Shown: one piece after another, positions 1 through 8,174 of the stretch
Layout of the letters: each line of letters starts with the position of its first letter
Numbering within the stretch: position 1 is the first letter of the stretch
DNA from: G963669175 sp964648415
Lineage (GTDB): Bacteria > Electryoneota > Electryoneia > Electryoneales > Electryoneaceae
Length of the DNA: 21,090 bases
Assembly (NCBI GenBank): GCA_964648415.1
Contig: CAZYOC010000043.1
Coordinates: forward strand, 1-21,090
Direction: 5' to 3'
Program-made: the position numbers and the translations under genes
The notes under the pieces: generated by a model
What the model saw: only the letters and a program-made list of their open reading frames with translations
Databases searched by the model: none
Told to the model about the DNA's origin: nothing

Positions 1-2
1 AC

Positions 3-3000
3 TGGAGCATGGACCCGGAGTTCGGACCGGAGCTGTACGATTCGCTGAGCACCGAAGACACCACGCTGGTGCTGTACGAGTTGCTGGACGACAGCACGTA
101 CTACTGGAAGGTCTGGGCGCAGGACAGCAATACCGGCGGAACCTGGTCCACCGAGACCTGGAGCTTTGACGTCTACATCTACGATGAACCGTTGGCGTTC
201 GACCTGTTGATTCCCGAGGACGGCGATACAGTTTACGCAGACAGTCGCGCAGTGCAGTGGGATCCGGCCCTCGAGACCGATCCTGGCGACTCAGTGATCT
301 ACTGGGTCTACTGGGGCCTCGATCCGGAGTTTGCCGCGGAGACCTACGATTCGGTGAGCACCGAAGACACCACGACCGTACTGTACGACTTGCTGGACGA
401 CAGCACCTACTACTGGAAGGTCTGGGCAAAGGACACCAACACCGAAGGAACCTGGTCCACGTCAACCTTCTCCTTCCTGGTAAGGATTCCGGACGCTCCG
501 GCGGACTTCAGCCTGGCGTTGCCGGACAGCGGCCACCGCAGCCGGGAGCTGGATGTGGAGCTGCACTGGAATCCGACCACAGACGAGGACCCGGAAGACA
601 CCATCGAGTACGTCCTCTGGTACGCCACCGACCAGGAATTCACTACGAATCTGGATTCGGTCACCGGCCTGACGGATACCACGTATACCCTGGTGGAGCT
701 GATCGACGAGACCGATTACTGGTGGAAGGTCCGGGCTCAGGACACCAACACCGGCGGAACCTGGTCCACCGAGACCTGGAGCTTCACGGTCTGGACCAAC
801 GAACCGCCCAACGCCTTCAGCCTGCTTGAACCGGCGGATGAAGACACCACAGCCAACGACACCGTAACCGTAAACTGGGAAACGGCGGTCGATCCGGACG
901 GTGACGATGTGACCTATACGATTCACTGGTCCGACCAGCCCGGATTTGTGACGTTTGACAGTGATGTCACGACGGACACGTTCTTCACGATCACCGATGT
1001 CAGCCAGTTCCTGCTGAGCCTGGGTGATGACGAGGTGGACGGCGGCCTGGCCGACCTCGAACTGCCGGGCGAGATGGATCTCGGCGGCGGGATCGCCGGC
1101 GGCCGCATCCGTGTCAATCCCAACGAGCAGGTGCGGTTGGGCGGCAACGGGCCTGTGGACTTCAACCCCAACGGCAGCGGCGGCGAAGACGAGCTGGATG
1201 ACGAACTCGACGAATTGCCGGACGACGCCTGGGTCTACTGGCGTGTGATTGCTATCGACTCGGAAGGCGATTCCACCTGGTCCGATGACGGTGAAACGGG
1301 CCGCAGCTTCTTCGTAGCGGTCGCGGAGCCGCCATTGGCCTTCAGCCTGACTGCCCCCGACAGCGGCACGGCGCACACCGAAGATCCGGTCACACTGGAG
1401 TGGGATGAGACCACCGATCCTGATCCGGAAGATACGATCGAGTACGTGGTCTGGTGGGCGAGTGATGGCGCCTTCACCACCGATCTTGATTCTACCACCG
1501 GTCTGACCGAGGCCACCTACGACCTGTCCGGCCTGACGGAAGGCCAGAGCTGGTGGTGGAAGGTCCGCGCACAGGACGTGAACACATCGGGGACCTGGTC
1601 GACCGAAACCTGGTCGATCTACATCCCGGCCGCACCGGAACCCTTCGCCCTGCTGGAACCGGCGGACGAGGATACGGTGGCGGAAGACACAGTGACGGTC
1701 AACTGGGATTCAGCCAACGATATTGACGCAGGCGATGTGATCACCTACCACGTGGAGTGGTCGGATGATCCCACGTTCGCCACGTTGTACGACACCCTGA
1801 CCGCCGACACGTTCTACACCATCCACGATCTGGTAGATGTGCTGATGGGCATCGGCGCGCATCCCAACCCGAACTACGATCCGCGTGAATCCAGCGGCAT
1901 TCGTGGCGTCCCGGACGATAAGCTCCTGGGCCGGGGAGTGATTGGTTCCGGCGGCGAGGACCGCAGAACAGGCGGCGAGGGTGAGCTTGATGAATTGCCC
2001 GATGACACCCACATCTACTGGCGTGTCTGGGCGGAAGACAGCTACGGCCTCACGGTCCAGTCCGACGCCGGGGAAACCGGCCGCTGGTTCCATGTGGAAG
2101 TACCGGAACCGCCCGCACCGTTTGACCTGACCGGACCAGCCGACGGCGACACCACCTGGACCGGCGATACCACCCTGGTCTGGGATGCCACCACCGATCC
2201 CGACCCGGATGACGCCATCACGTACGTGGTCTGGTGGGCCACCGACGAGACCTTTACGGAGAACCTCGACTCGGCCACCACCACCGACGCGTTCTTCGAT
2301 CTGACCGGCATGATTGACGATTCCACCTACTGGTGGAAGGTCCGGGCGCAGGATACCAACACCCTCGGAACCTGGTCCAACAATGTGCTGACAGTGCACG
2401 TCTACCGTCCCGATCCGCCGATGGCGTTCGATCTGCTATCGCCGGGCCATGAAGAAGAGGTCAACAACGATACGGTGAACGTGGTCTGGAACGAGGCTCT
2501 CGATCCCGACCCGGGCGATACCCTCTTCTACGAGGTGCAGTGGTCGGCCGATCCCGAGTTCGCAGAGTTTATGAACGGCACGACGACCGACACCACATTC
2601 GACATCACCGATCTGGAAGCGGTGCTGGCCATGGGTAACGGCGAACGCCGTGACGGCGGCGAACGGGGACGCGACGACGGGTTCTTCGCGACCGGTTCCT
2701 TCTCGCTGGGTTCGCGCAGCGAGGAGAACAGCAAGGGCGGACCGGTTACCCTGGGTGGGACAAACCAGAATACGCCGCTGTTTGGCGGCGGTGAAGCGGG
2801 CCTGGACGAACTGCCCGACGACACCCGTATCTACTGGCGTGTCAAGGCGGTGGACATGTTCCTGCTGGAAGAGTGGTCCGCAGCGGTCGATACCGGCTGG
2901 GCGTTTGACGTCTACCTGTTCGATCCGCCGGAAGCCTTCGCGCTTGCCGGCCCGGACAGCGGCAGCGTGGTCCGCACCGGCGATACCACGGTGGTCTGGA

Positions 3001-5411
3001 CAAGCACCACCGATCCGGACCCGGGCGACACGTTCAGCTACTGGCTGCTGTGGTCCAACGATGAAACCTTCACCGAAGCAGATTCGGTGGAAGTCAACGA
3101 TACCACCTACACCTTCACCGCCCTGGCGGATGACCAGACGCTGTTCTGGAAGGTCCGCGCGCAGGATACCAACACTGAAGGAACCTGGTCCGACCAGGTG
3201 TGGAGCTTCGATGTCTACATCCCGGAAGCGCCGTTGGCCTTCGAGCTGGCCGGTCCTGACAGCGGATTCGTGGTCCACGCCGACACCGCGCTGGTCTGGT
3301 GGAACGCGGCGGACGATCCCGATCCGGGCGACACCCTCGAGTACACGGTCGAGTGGTCGCTGGAGATGGACTTCGCCGAATCCTACACCGGCGCAACCGA
3401 CGACACCTTCTTCGTGATCGAAGAGCTGGCGGCGGTGATGGCGGGCATTCCCGGCGGCGACAGTCGTTCGGCGCGAATGCAGCGGGTCTCCCCACGGGGC
3501 GAGTTGCGGGCGGAGGACGGCGGACGTGTCCGCGGCGGCGAGATGATGCTCGGCGCGGTCGGCGGCCTCGGCAAGGCGCTCTTCGGCGGCGGTGAAAGCG
3601 AACTCAACGAGCTGCCGGATGATGTGACCATCTACTGGCGTGTCACCGCAACCGACCTGTTCGGGCTGTCAGTCATGGCCGATCCGGGCTGGTCCTTCGA
3701 TGTCTATCAGTTCAACCCGCCGGCGGCGTTCAACCTGAACTGGCCGCCCGACCAGGAAGAGCTGGGAACCGAAAATGTCCGCGTGGAATGGGACATCACC
3801 ACCGATGAAGATCCCGGCGACAGCCTGGTCTACTGGGTCTGGTACGCCACCGACTCCCTGTTCACCGAGAACCTGGATTCGGCCATGACCGAGGACAACG
3901 GCTACGACATCCCGGACGTGATCGACGGTGTCACCTACTGGTGGAAGGTCCGCGCGCAGGATACCAACACAGAAGGCACGTGGTCCGAGGCGACCTGGCG
4001 ATTCTCGACAAACATTCCCGAAGCCATGGGCTATGTGAGTGCGCAGGCTGATGGTATGCCCATTGCCAACGCGCGGCTGACGCTGGTCAATGACGCCGAC
4101 GAGTCCTGGTTCACCTACACCAACGACGAAGGCGGCTACGCACTCTACCAGGTGCCAGGCGGTGAGTATGAGCTGCGGCTCACCCACGTGGACTACGCGA
4201 CCGTGGTCGATACGGTGGACATCGTGGCGGGCGACATCCTGAACGTCGATCTGCAGATGAGCGACGTGATCATGATGAGCCTGCCGTTGGCCGACCAGGG
4301 CTTCGAGCTGATCAGCTTCTATCTCGAGCCGGAAGAGGCCGACGCGCTGGCGCTGTTCTACGGGATTGACGATCTGCTGCTGGTGTACCAGGATGATTCC
4401 CGTATGGCGATCCCACCGGCGGTCAACACCATCGGCGACGTGGACCTGACCGAGGGCTACCGTGTCCTCGTATCGGGCGAATCCAACTTCGACCTGATGG
4501 GCAGCCCGCTGGATCCGGCCACGGAATACAGCCTGAGCGCCACAGCGGTCAATCTGGTCGGGTACCCGTTCGACTTCAGCGTCCCGGTGGAGACAGGCTT
4601 TGAGCCCATCGCCGACGTGGTCGAGCTGGTGCGCAACGATGACGGCTTCATCTGGATTCCGGGCGACGTGGAGAACAGCGACCTGGTCAACCTGCTGCCG
4701 GGTGAGGGCTACGAAGTGGTGGTGACGGAAGATGTCAGCTTCCAGTTCAATTCCGGAGGCTGGACCATCGCCACGGCGCAGAAGCCGAAACAGCGGCGCA
4801 AGCCGCTGGTGATGCCCGAAGGCGTCACCCGCACCGGGCTGCCGTTCACCTTCTTCGTCAGCCTGACCGGCGAACTTGCCGGCGCGGGCGCACAGGCGGT
4901 GGAAGTGTATGACGGCGACCTGCTGGTAGGACGTGCGCCGCTGAGCGATACCGAGCGCACCAAGGTGACTGCATGGCGCGGTCTGGCGAACTACAAGCTG
5001 GACGGCTTCGTACCGGGCAACGACATCACAGTGCAGCTCGTTGATGCCTCCGGCTCAGCGATTGCCGCGAAGATCATCGAGGGACCGACGCAGTTTGTTG
5101 CCGGCGGTTACGCCGAGTTGCTGCTGAAGAAGGCGACGCCGTTGCCGACGGAATTCATGGTCGGCAGCCTCTACCCGAACCCGTTCAACAGCACGGTCCA
5201 CATGCAGTTCGGTTTGCCGTCGGACGGCACGGTACAGATCCGGGTGTTTAACCTGCTGGGCCGGAAGGTACACAGCGAAACGCGTCACTTGAACACCGGC
5301 TACCACCGCTTCATGTTCGACGCCGGGCAGGAGCTGGTGAGCGGCGTGTACTTCATCCAGGTGCAGCACAGCGGCTCGGTGATGACACGCAAGGCGGTTC
5401 TTGTGAGATAA
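3..5411 (+). CDS. Giant secreted Fn3-like repeat protein with C-terminal sorting domain (5' end outside window)
   Basis: Partial gene: the frame is already open before the first Met (codons for W-S precede the ATG at 9) and matches the middle of a repeat, so the true start lies upstream. Numbering from that Met (1800 residues), there is one partial and ten complete Fn3-like modules of about 100-160 residues up to residue ~1337. Each has a 'P.AF.L..P' start, a 'DPDPGDT..Y.V.W' core and an end like 'YWWKVRAQDTNTEGTWS'. Modules 4, 6, 8 and 10 carry glycine-rich inserts. Then come a carboxypeptidase-regulatory-like domain (~1339-1416), two related beta modules with 'FELISF' and 'VNLVGYPF' (~1425-1580), and a sorting domain (~1719-1800, 'LYPNPFNST...GVYFIQV'). 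In the FCB group such C-terminal domains direct export by type IX secretion, so a surface or secreted adhesin/scaffold role is inferred. No catalytic domain is seen in the part present. It ends TGA... in TAA-free context at 5409-5411 (TAA read as 'gagataa'). Confidence 0.93.
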   Translation, partial: WSMDPEFGPELYDSLSTEDTTLVLYELLDDSTYYWKVWAQDSNTGGTWSTETWSFDVYIYDEPLAFDLLIPEDGDTVYADSRAVQWDPALETDPGDSVIYWVYWGLDPEFAAETYDSVSTEDTTTVLYDLLDDSTYYWKVWAKDTNTEGTWSTSTFSFLVRIPDAPADFSLALPDSGHRSRELDVELHWNPTTDEDPEDTIEYVLWYATDQEFTTNLDSVTGLTDTTYTLVELIDETDYWWKVRAQDTNTGGTWSTETWSFTVWTNEPPNAFSLLEPADEDTTANDTVTVNWETAVDPDGDDVTYTIHWSDQPGFVTFDSDVTTDTFFTITDVSQFLLSLGDDEVDGGLADLELPGEMDLGGGIAGGRIRVNPNEQVRLGGNGPVDFNPNGSGGEDELDDELDELPDDAWVYWRVIAIDSEGDSTWSDDGETGRSFFVAVAEPPLAFSLTAPDSGTAHTEDPVTLEWDETTDPDPEDTIEYVVWWASDGAFTTDLDSTTGLTEATYDLSGLTEGQSWWWKVRAQDVNTSGTWSTETWSIYIPAAPEPFALLEPADEDTVAEDTVTVNWDSANDIDAGDVITYHVEWSDDPTFATLYDTLTADTFYTIHDLVDVLMGIGAHPNPNYDPRESSGIRGVPDDKLLGRGVIGSGGEDRRTGGEGELDELPDDTHIYWRVWAEDSYGLTVQSDAGETGRWFHVEVPEPPAPFDLTGPADGDTTWTGDTTLVWDATTDPDPDDAITYVVWWATDETFTENLDSATTTDAFFDLTGMIDDSTYWWKVRAQDTNTLGTWSNNVLTVHVYRPDPPMAFDLLSPGHEEEVNNDTVNVVWNEALDPDPGDTLFYEVQWSADPEFAEFMNGTTTDTTFDITDLEAVLAMGNGERRDGGERGRDDGFFATGSFSLGSRSEENSKGGPVTLGGTNQNTPLFGGGEAGLDELPDDTRIYWRVKAVDMFLLEEWSAAVDTGWAFDVYLFDPPEAFALAGPDSGSVVRTGDTTVVWTSTTDPDPGDTFSYWLLWSNDETFTEADSVEVNDTTYTFTALADDQTLFWKVRAQDTNTEGTWSDQVWSFDVYIPEAPLAFELAGPDSGFVVHADTALVWWNAADDPDPGDTLEYTVEWSLEMDFAESYTGATDDTFFVIEELAAVMAGIPGGDSRSARMQRVSPRGELRAEDGGRVRGGEMMLGAVGGLGKALFGGGESELNELPDDVTIYWRVTATDLFGLSVMADPGWSFDVYQFNPPAAFNLNWPPDQEELGTENVRVEWDITTDEDPGDSLVYWVWYATDSLFTENLDSAMTEDNGYDIPDVIDGVTYWWKVRAQDTNTEGTWSEATWRFSTNIPEAMGYVSAQADGMPIANARLTLVNDADESWFTYTNDEGGYALYQVPGGEYELRLTHVDYATVVDTVDIVAGDILNVDLQMSDVIMMSLPLADQGFELISFYLEPEEADALALFYGIDDLLLVYQDDSRMAIPPAVNTIGDVDLTEGYRVLVSGESNFDLMGSPLDPATEYSLSATAVNLVGYPFDFSVPVETGFEPIADVVELVRNDDGFIWIPGDVENSDLVNLLPGEGYEVVVTEDVSFQFNSGGWTIATAQKPKQRRKPLVMPEGVTRTGLPFTFFVSLTGELAGAGAQAVEVYDGDLLVGRAPLSDTERTKVTAWRGLANYKLDGFVPGNDITVQLVDASGSAIAAKIIEGPTQFVAGGYAELLLKKATPLPTEFMVGSLYPNPFNSTVHMQFGLPSDGTVQIRVFNLLGRKVHSETRHLNTGYHRFMFDAGQELVSGVYFIQVQHSGSVMTRKAVLVR

Positions 5412-5413
5412 CC

Positions 5414-5455
5414 AATTAAGAATTAGGAATTAGAAGTTAGAAGTTAGGAGTTAAA
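5414..5455. repeat. AT-rich simple repeat after the giant gene
   Basis: Degenerate units of 7-8 bases such as AATTAGG, AATTAG, AAGTTAG and AAGTTAGG follow one another just after the stop codon. The tract is AT-rich in an otherwise GC-rich region. No function is evident, and it lacks a hairpin that would make it a terminator. Confidence 0.6.
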
Positions 5456-5462
5456 CAGAAGC

Positions 5463-5557
5463 GAGTGTCATTCTCGAGTGAGTGTCATTCCTGCGCAGGC
5501 AGGAATCCAGATACATGCCGGTCGTGTCAGGTCGTGAACGCAGTGGAGACCTGACAC
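5463..5557. repeat. Cluster of short palindromic repeats
   Basis: GAGTGTCATTC occurs twice (5463-5473, 5480-5490). The second copy runs into a perfect hairpin, ATTCCTGC (5487-5494) with GCAGGAAT (5499-5506), loop GCAG. A second hairpin follows: GTGTCAGGTC (5524-5533) pairs with GACCTGACAC (5548-5557) across a 14-base loop. The first hairpin is related to copies at 14987-15006, 15071-15090 and 15195-15214. The second resembles the hairpin inside the 160-bp repeat at 9425-9462. They look like dispersed REP-type elements. They may also act as a weak transcription barrier between the two flanking genes, but neither has a T-tract. Confidence 0.7.
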
Positions 5558-5609
5558 ACCGCAACGCATAGAGCGACACAACAAACCCTTTTCACAGGTG
5601 GGGGTTGTA

Positions 5610-6881
5610 ATGCAGAGGAACACCCCATACATCCGGCTGCTGGCGGTGTTGTTTTTCGGGGTTCTGATGATGGGCTGCCTGGAAGGACGCGGTCCGGAAC
5701 CCTTCGCGCCGCAGATCCTGGAGGTCAACAATCCGACCGAGACCTCGGTCGACATTGTGTGGTCCTCCAATTACGAAGACGATTTCGTGGCCTACCGGCT
5801 CTTCGTCGGCACAGAGCCTGAGTTCGATCCCGGCACGTTCAACATGGTCGAATACACCGAGCAGTTCGATACATCGGCCACAGTGGACGGCCTCGATCCG
5901 GCGACACGATACTACCTCTTCATGGAGGCGGAGGACATTGACGGATTCGTGTCCGACCTGTCCAGCGTGCGGCAGGTGTCGACCATGAGCTGGCAGGTCG
6001 TCGAGACAGTGGCGGTCGGCGAGCGTCCCTTCGGAGTCGCCTTCCTGCCCGGCAATCAGCAGGTCGTGGTCAGCAACAACGGGTCCAATACCGTATCGGT
6101 GCTCGCCACCCTGGACTGGGCTGTCGAGGCGGAGATTGAGGGGCTGAACGCGCCGTATGGCGTGGTCGCGGCGGAAGACAGCATCACGGCATACGTCGCC
6201 AATGGAGAGGACTGGAGTGTCGCCGCGGTGTCGACCGAAACCGATGACGTGACCCTGACCGCCGATGTCAATGCGTTGCCGGTCCACATTAACCTGGCTC
6301 CCGGCGGGGAGTTGGGCTGGGTGACGGGCGCGGGGGATTCCACCTTGACCGTGCTCGGTTTCGCGGACGGCGAGATTACCCTCGATCAGACCCTCGAATT
6401 CGGGAAGATCCCCTTTGACGTGGTGGCCGGACCGTTTGGCGACTATGCCTATGTCAGCAGCATTTCCGACCACGATGTGACGGTTCTGGATCAGACAGAC
6501 CATAGCGTGGTGACCACCATCCCGGTAGGCATGGGGCCGCAGGGGCTGGCATTGACTCCCACCGGCGATAAGTTGTACGTGGCCAATGCCAATGGCGGTA
6601 CGGTTTCGGTTATCGACACGGAAACCCAGACCGTTACCGAGACGATTTCGGTGGGCCGGAAGCCCTCGGAAATCGCCTGCGGTAAGGGCGCGTATTATGT
6701 GTACGTGACCAACTTTGACGACCATACGGTTTCGGCGATCCGTACCTGGACCGGTGAAGTGGCGGCGACCATCGAGGTCGGCATGGGGCCGGTGGGTATT
6801 GCGATCAGTCGGGATGGACGGTACGCGGTGGTGGCCAACAACCAGGGGGGGACGGTAAGTATCATCGAGCTGCAACCCTGA
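5610..6881 (+). CDS. Lipoprotein with Fn3 domain and seven-bladed YVTN-type beta-propeller
   Basis: The product is 423 residues. The N-terminus is a lipoprotein signal peptide (hydrophobic residues 8-22, lipobox LMMGC with Cys23), so it is probably anchored in the outer or inner membrane. Residues ~33-126 resemble an Fn3 domain ('SVDIVWSSNYEDDFVAYRLF'). Residues ~130-421 contain seven blades of about 42 residues with the YVTN-like pattern, e.g. 'GDKLYVANANGGTVSVID' and 'VPVGMGP.GLA' type turns. Seven blades make a closed propeller. Such propellers usually bind proteins or ligands at the surface; no active site is evident. The ATG at 5610 is preferred over the in-frame GTG at 5598 because AGGTGGGGG (5595-5603) is well placed as its ribosome binding site. 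It lies 198 bp after the giant protein gene, with palindromic repeats between, so co-transcription is uncertain. Confidence 0.9.
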   Translation: MQRNTPYIRLLAVLFFGVLMMGCLEGRGPEPFAPQILEVNNPTETSVDIVWSSNYEDDFVAYRLFVGTEPEFDPGTFNMVEYTEQFDTSATVDGLDPATRYYLFMEAEDIDGFVSDLSSVRQVSTMSWQVVETVAVGERPFGVAFLPGNQQVVVSNNGSNTVSVLATLDWAVEAEIEGLNAPYGVVAAEDSITAYVANGEDWSVAAVSTETDDVTLTADVNALPVHINLAPGGELGWVTGAGDSTLTVLGFADGEITLDQTLEFGKIPFDVVAGPFGDYAYVSSISDHDVTVLDQTDHSVVTTIPVGMGPQGLALTPTGDKLYVANANGGTVSVIDTETQTVTETISVGRKPSEIACGKGAYYVYVTNFDDHTVSAIRTWTGEVAATIEVGMGPVGIAISRDGRYAVVANNQGGTVSIIELQP

Positions 6882-6943
6882 TCAATCAGGAGCTATGGTT
6901 ACCGCTGAACTAAGCTGTATAGCGACAAAGGGTTACTGTCTCC

Positions 6944-7146
6944 AGGGGAGCACCAGCTGACTCAGTATTTTCGATTTGCCAGCACCCGAGTCCCCCACTC
7001 GGGGGTACATTGCTTATGGGTAACGTGAGGTTTCACCCGCACGGTGGGGCAGACAGCACAGGGGATCGCCTGTGTGTTGAGCCGGCGTCTGCCTTCACCG
7101 TGCTTTTTCTCTCCTTACACTCGCCAGCAACGGGATCAGGTTCCCG
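6944..7146 (+). promoter_or_regulatory. Hairpin-rich non-coding leader before the metal-binding lipoprotein gene
   Basis: The 329 bases between the propeller gene and the next start hold no convincing gene but several inverted repeats in series. These are CTCC/GGAG around 6940-6950, CCCGAGT (6985-6991) with ACTCGGG (6997-7003), GGGT..GTGA/TCACCC (7018-7038), a long branched stem 7039-7103 that encloses CACAGG/CCTGTG (7057-7062, 7069-7074), and CGGGA/TCCCG (7131-7146). The density suggests a folded RNA, either the 5' leader of the downstream gene or a separate small RNA. I could not match it to a known riboswitch. No strong promoter was seen; TATCTT near 7175-7180 is a weak -10 candidate. Confidence 0.35.
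7039..7108 (+). terminator. Terminator-like branched stem with T-tract
   Basis: GCACGGTG (7039-7046) pairs with CACCGTGC (7096-7103), and GGCAGAC (7048-7054) pairs with GTCTGCC (7087-7093), separated only by a tiny internal loop. Five Ts follow directly (7104-7108). The apex contains another hairpin, CACAGG/CCTGTG. It could end transcription from the propeller gene, or act as an attenuator or small-RNA 3' end ahead of the metal-binding gene. The long, branched apex is unusual for a plain intrinsic terminator. Confidence 0.45.
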
Positions 7147-7210
7147 CCTTGTGTTCTTCGCGCAACTCCGCCGTATCTTGTCCATCAACGCCACATGCTG
7201 GAGACCGACG

Positions 7211-8143
7211 ATGAGAAGGGCTGTGTATACTTTGTGGGCGCTAGGCGTCCTCCTGGTGCTGTTCGGCGGATGCGCCAAGCAGAAACCATCGGGCAAGGAC
7301 GAGCTGACCCTGGTCGCTACGACCACGATTGCGGCGGATGTGGTTTCCGTGGTCGCTGGCCGGGAGATCCCCGCGCTGCTGCCGGTTGGGGCCGATCCCC
7401 ACAGCTTCGAACCGACACCCGCCGATATGCGACGTGTCGCCGATGCCGATATGGTCTTCATCAACGGCCTCGGACTGGAACACTCACTGGACAACCTGCT
7501 GGAGGCTGCGGAAGGCAGTGGGAAACTGGTTTCCCTGTCCCAGACCCTCACGCCCAGGACACGAGAGTTGGAACGTCACGGGCATGATCACGGTCATCAT
7601 AAAGTCGACCCCCATGTCTGGCTGGATCCGAACAACATCGCGAGCTGGGTGGAGGTGATTGAAACGACACTGACCGAGGCGGATCCGTCAAACGCTGCAA
7701 CCTGCCAGGAAAATGCCGCTGATTATCGCGACTCGTTGACTGCCCTCGATGAGTGGATACGAGCAAAAACGGCGGCGATCCCACTGGAACACCGTCGCCT
7801 GGTGGCCGACCATCGTTTGCTGGGGTACTTCGCGGAACGGTATGGGTTCGAATTCGTCGGCAGCATCTTTCAGGGGGTGAGCACCTTGGCCGAGCCTTCC
7901 GCCCGCGAGCTGGCGGCGCTCGAGGACCGGATCCGTGACATGGACGTTCCGGTTATCTTCGTCGGGATGACGGTGAACCCGAACCTGGCGCAGCGTATCG
8001 CTGATGACACCGGGACCCGGCTGGTTCCGTTGTATACGGGTTCTCTCAGCGACAGCGACGGTCCGGCGGGGACTTACCTGGACTTCATGCGTTTTAATGT
8101 CAGGGCGATGGTGGAGGGACTGACCGGAAAGAACGACCTGTGA
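7211..8143 (+). CDS. Metal ABC transporter substrate-binding lipoprotein (ZnuA/TroA-like)
   Basis: The product is 310 residues, the normal length for cluster A-I metal-binding proteins that capture zinc or manganese and hand it to an ABC permease. A lipoprotein signal is clear (residues 5-20 hydrophobic, lipobox LFGGC, Cys21). Candidate ligands match the family pattern: His64 in 'DPHSFEPTP', His135 in 'DPHVWLDP', His201 in 'VADHRLLGYF', and Asp281 after 'VPLYTGSLS'. Three His plus Asp is the TroA pattern; the His-rich loop 'HGHDHGHH' (123-130) favours zinc as in ZnuA. The ATG at 7211 is chosen because the signal peptide starts there and GGAG (7200-7203) precedes it; the frame is open upstream to 7010 but that part is not protein-like. 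The permease and ATPase genes are absent. A histidine kinase gene starts 31 bases downstream, so the two are probably one operon. Confidence 0.93.
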   Translation: MRRAVYTLWALGVLLVLFGGCAKQKPSGKDELTLVATTTIAADVVSVVAGREIPALLPVGADPHSFEPTPADMRRVADADMVFINGLGLEHSLDNLLEAAEGSGKLVSLSQTLTPRTRELERHGHDHGHHKVDPHVWLDPNNIASWVEVIETTLTEADPSNAATCQENAADYRDSLTALDEWIRAKTAAIPLEHRRLVADHRLLGYFAERYGFEFVGSIFQGVSTLAEPSARELAALEDRIRDMDVPVIFVGMTVNPNLAQRIADDTGTRLVPLYTGSLSDSDGPAGTYLDFMRFNVRAMVEGLTGKNDL

Positions 8144-8174
8144 GACTCTCGCTGCTGAAGAGTGAGGAGGATGG

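Noticed and set aside
462..1376. 304-codon minus-strand open frame in the giant protein gene
   Set aside because: Antisense to the repeat protein. Similar frames recur at each repeat (for example 1710-2399 and 2436-3278) simply because the sense codons repeat.
6940..6960. Possible yybP-ykoY manganese riboswitch start (AGGGGAGCACC)
   Set aside because: Only GGGGAG is shared with the consensus; the second conserved arm and closing stem are not found. The family usually controls manganese export rather than uptake proteins.
7110..7160. Possible TPP riboswitch on the minus strand (GAACCTGATC at 7134-7143 in reverse)
   Set aside because: Only that decamer matches. The other conserved parts (GGGGTGC, CTGAGA and ACCC) are missing upstream in the needed orientation, and no thiamine gene is next to it.
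7010..7210. N-terminal extension of the metal-binding lipoprotein
   Set aside because: The extension would bury the lipoprotein signal peptide and is encoded by the hairpin-rich leader; the ATG at 7211 has its own ribosome binding site.
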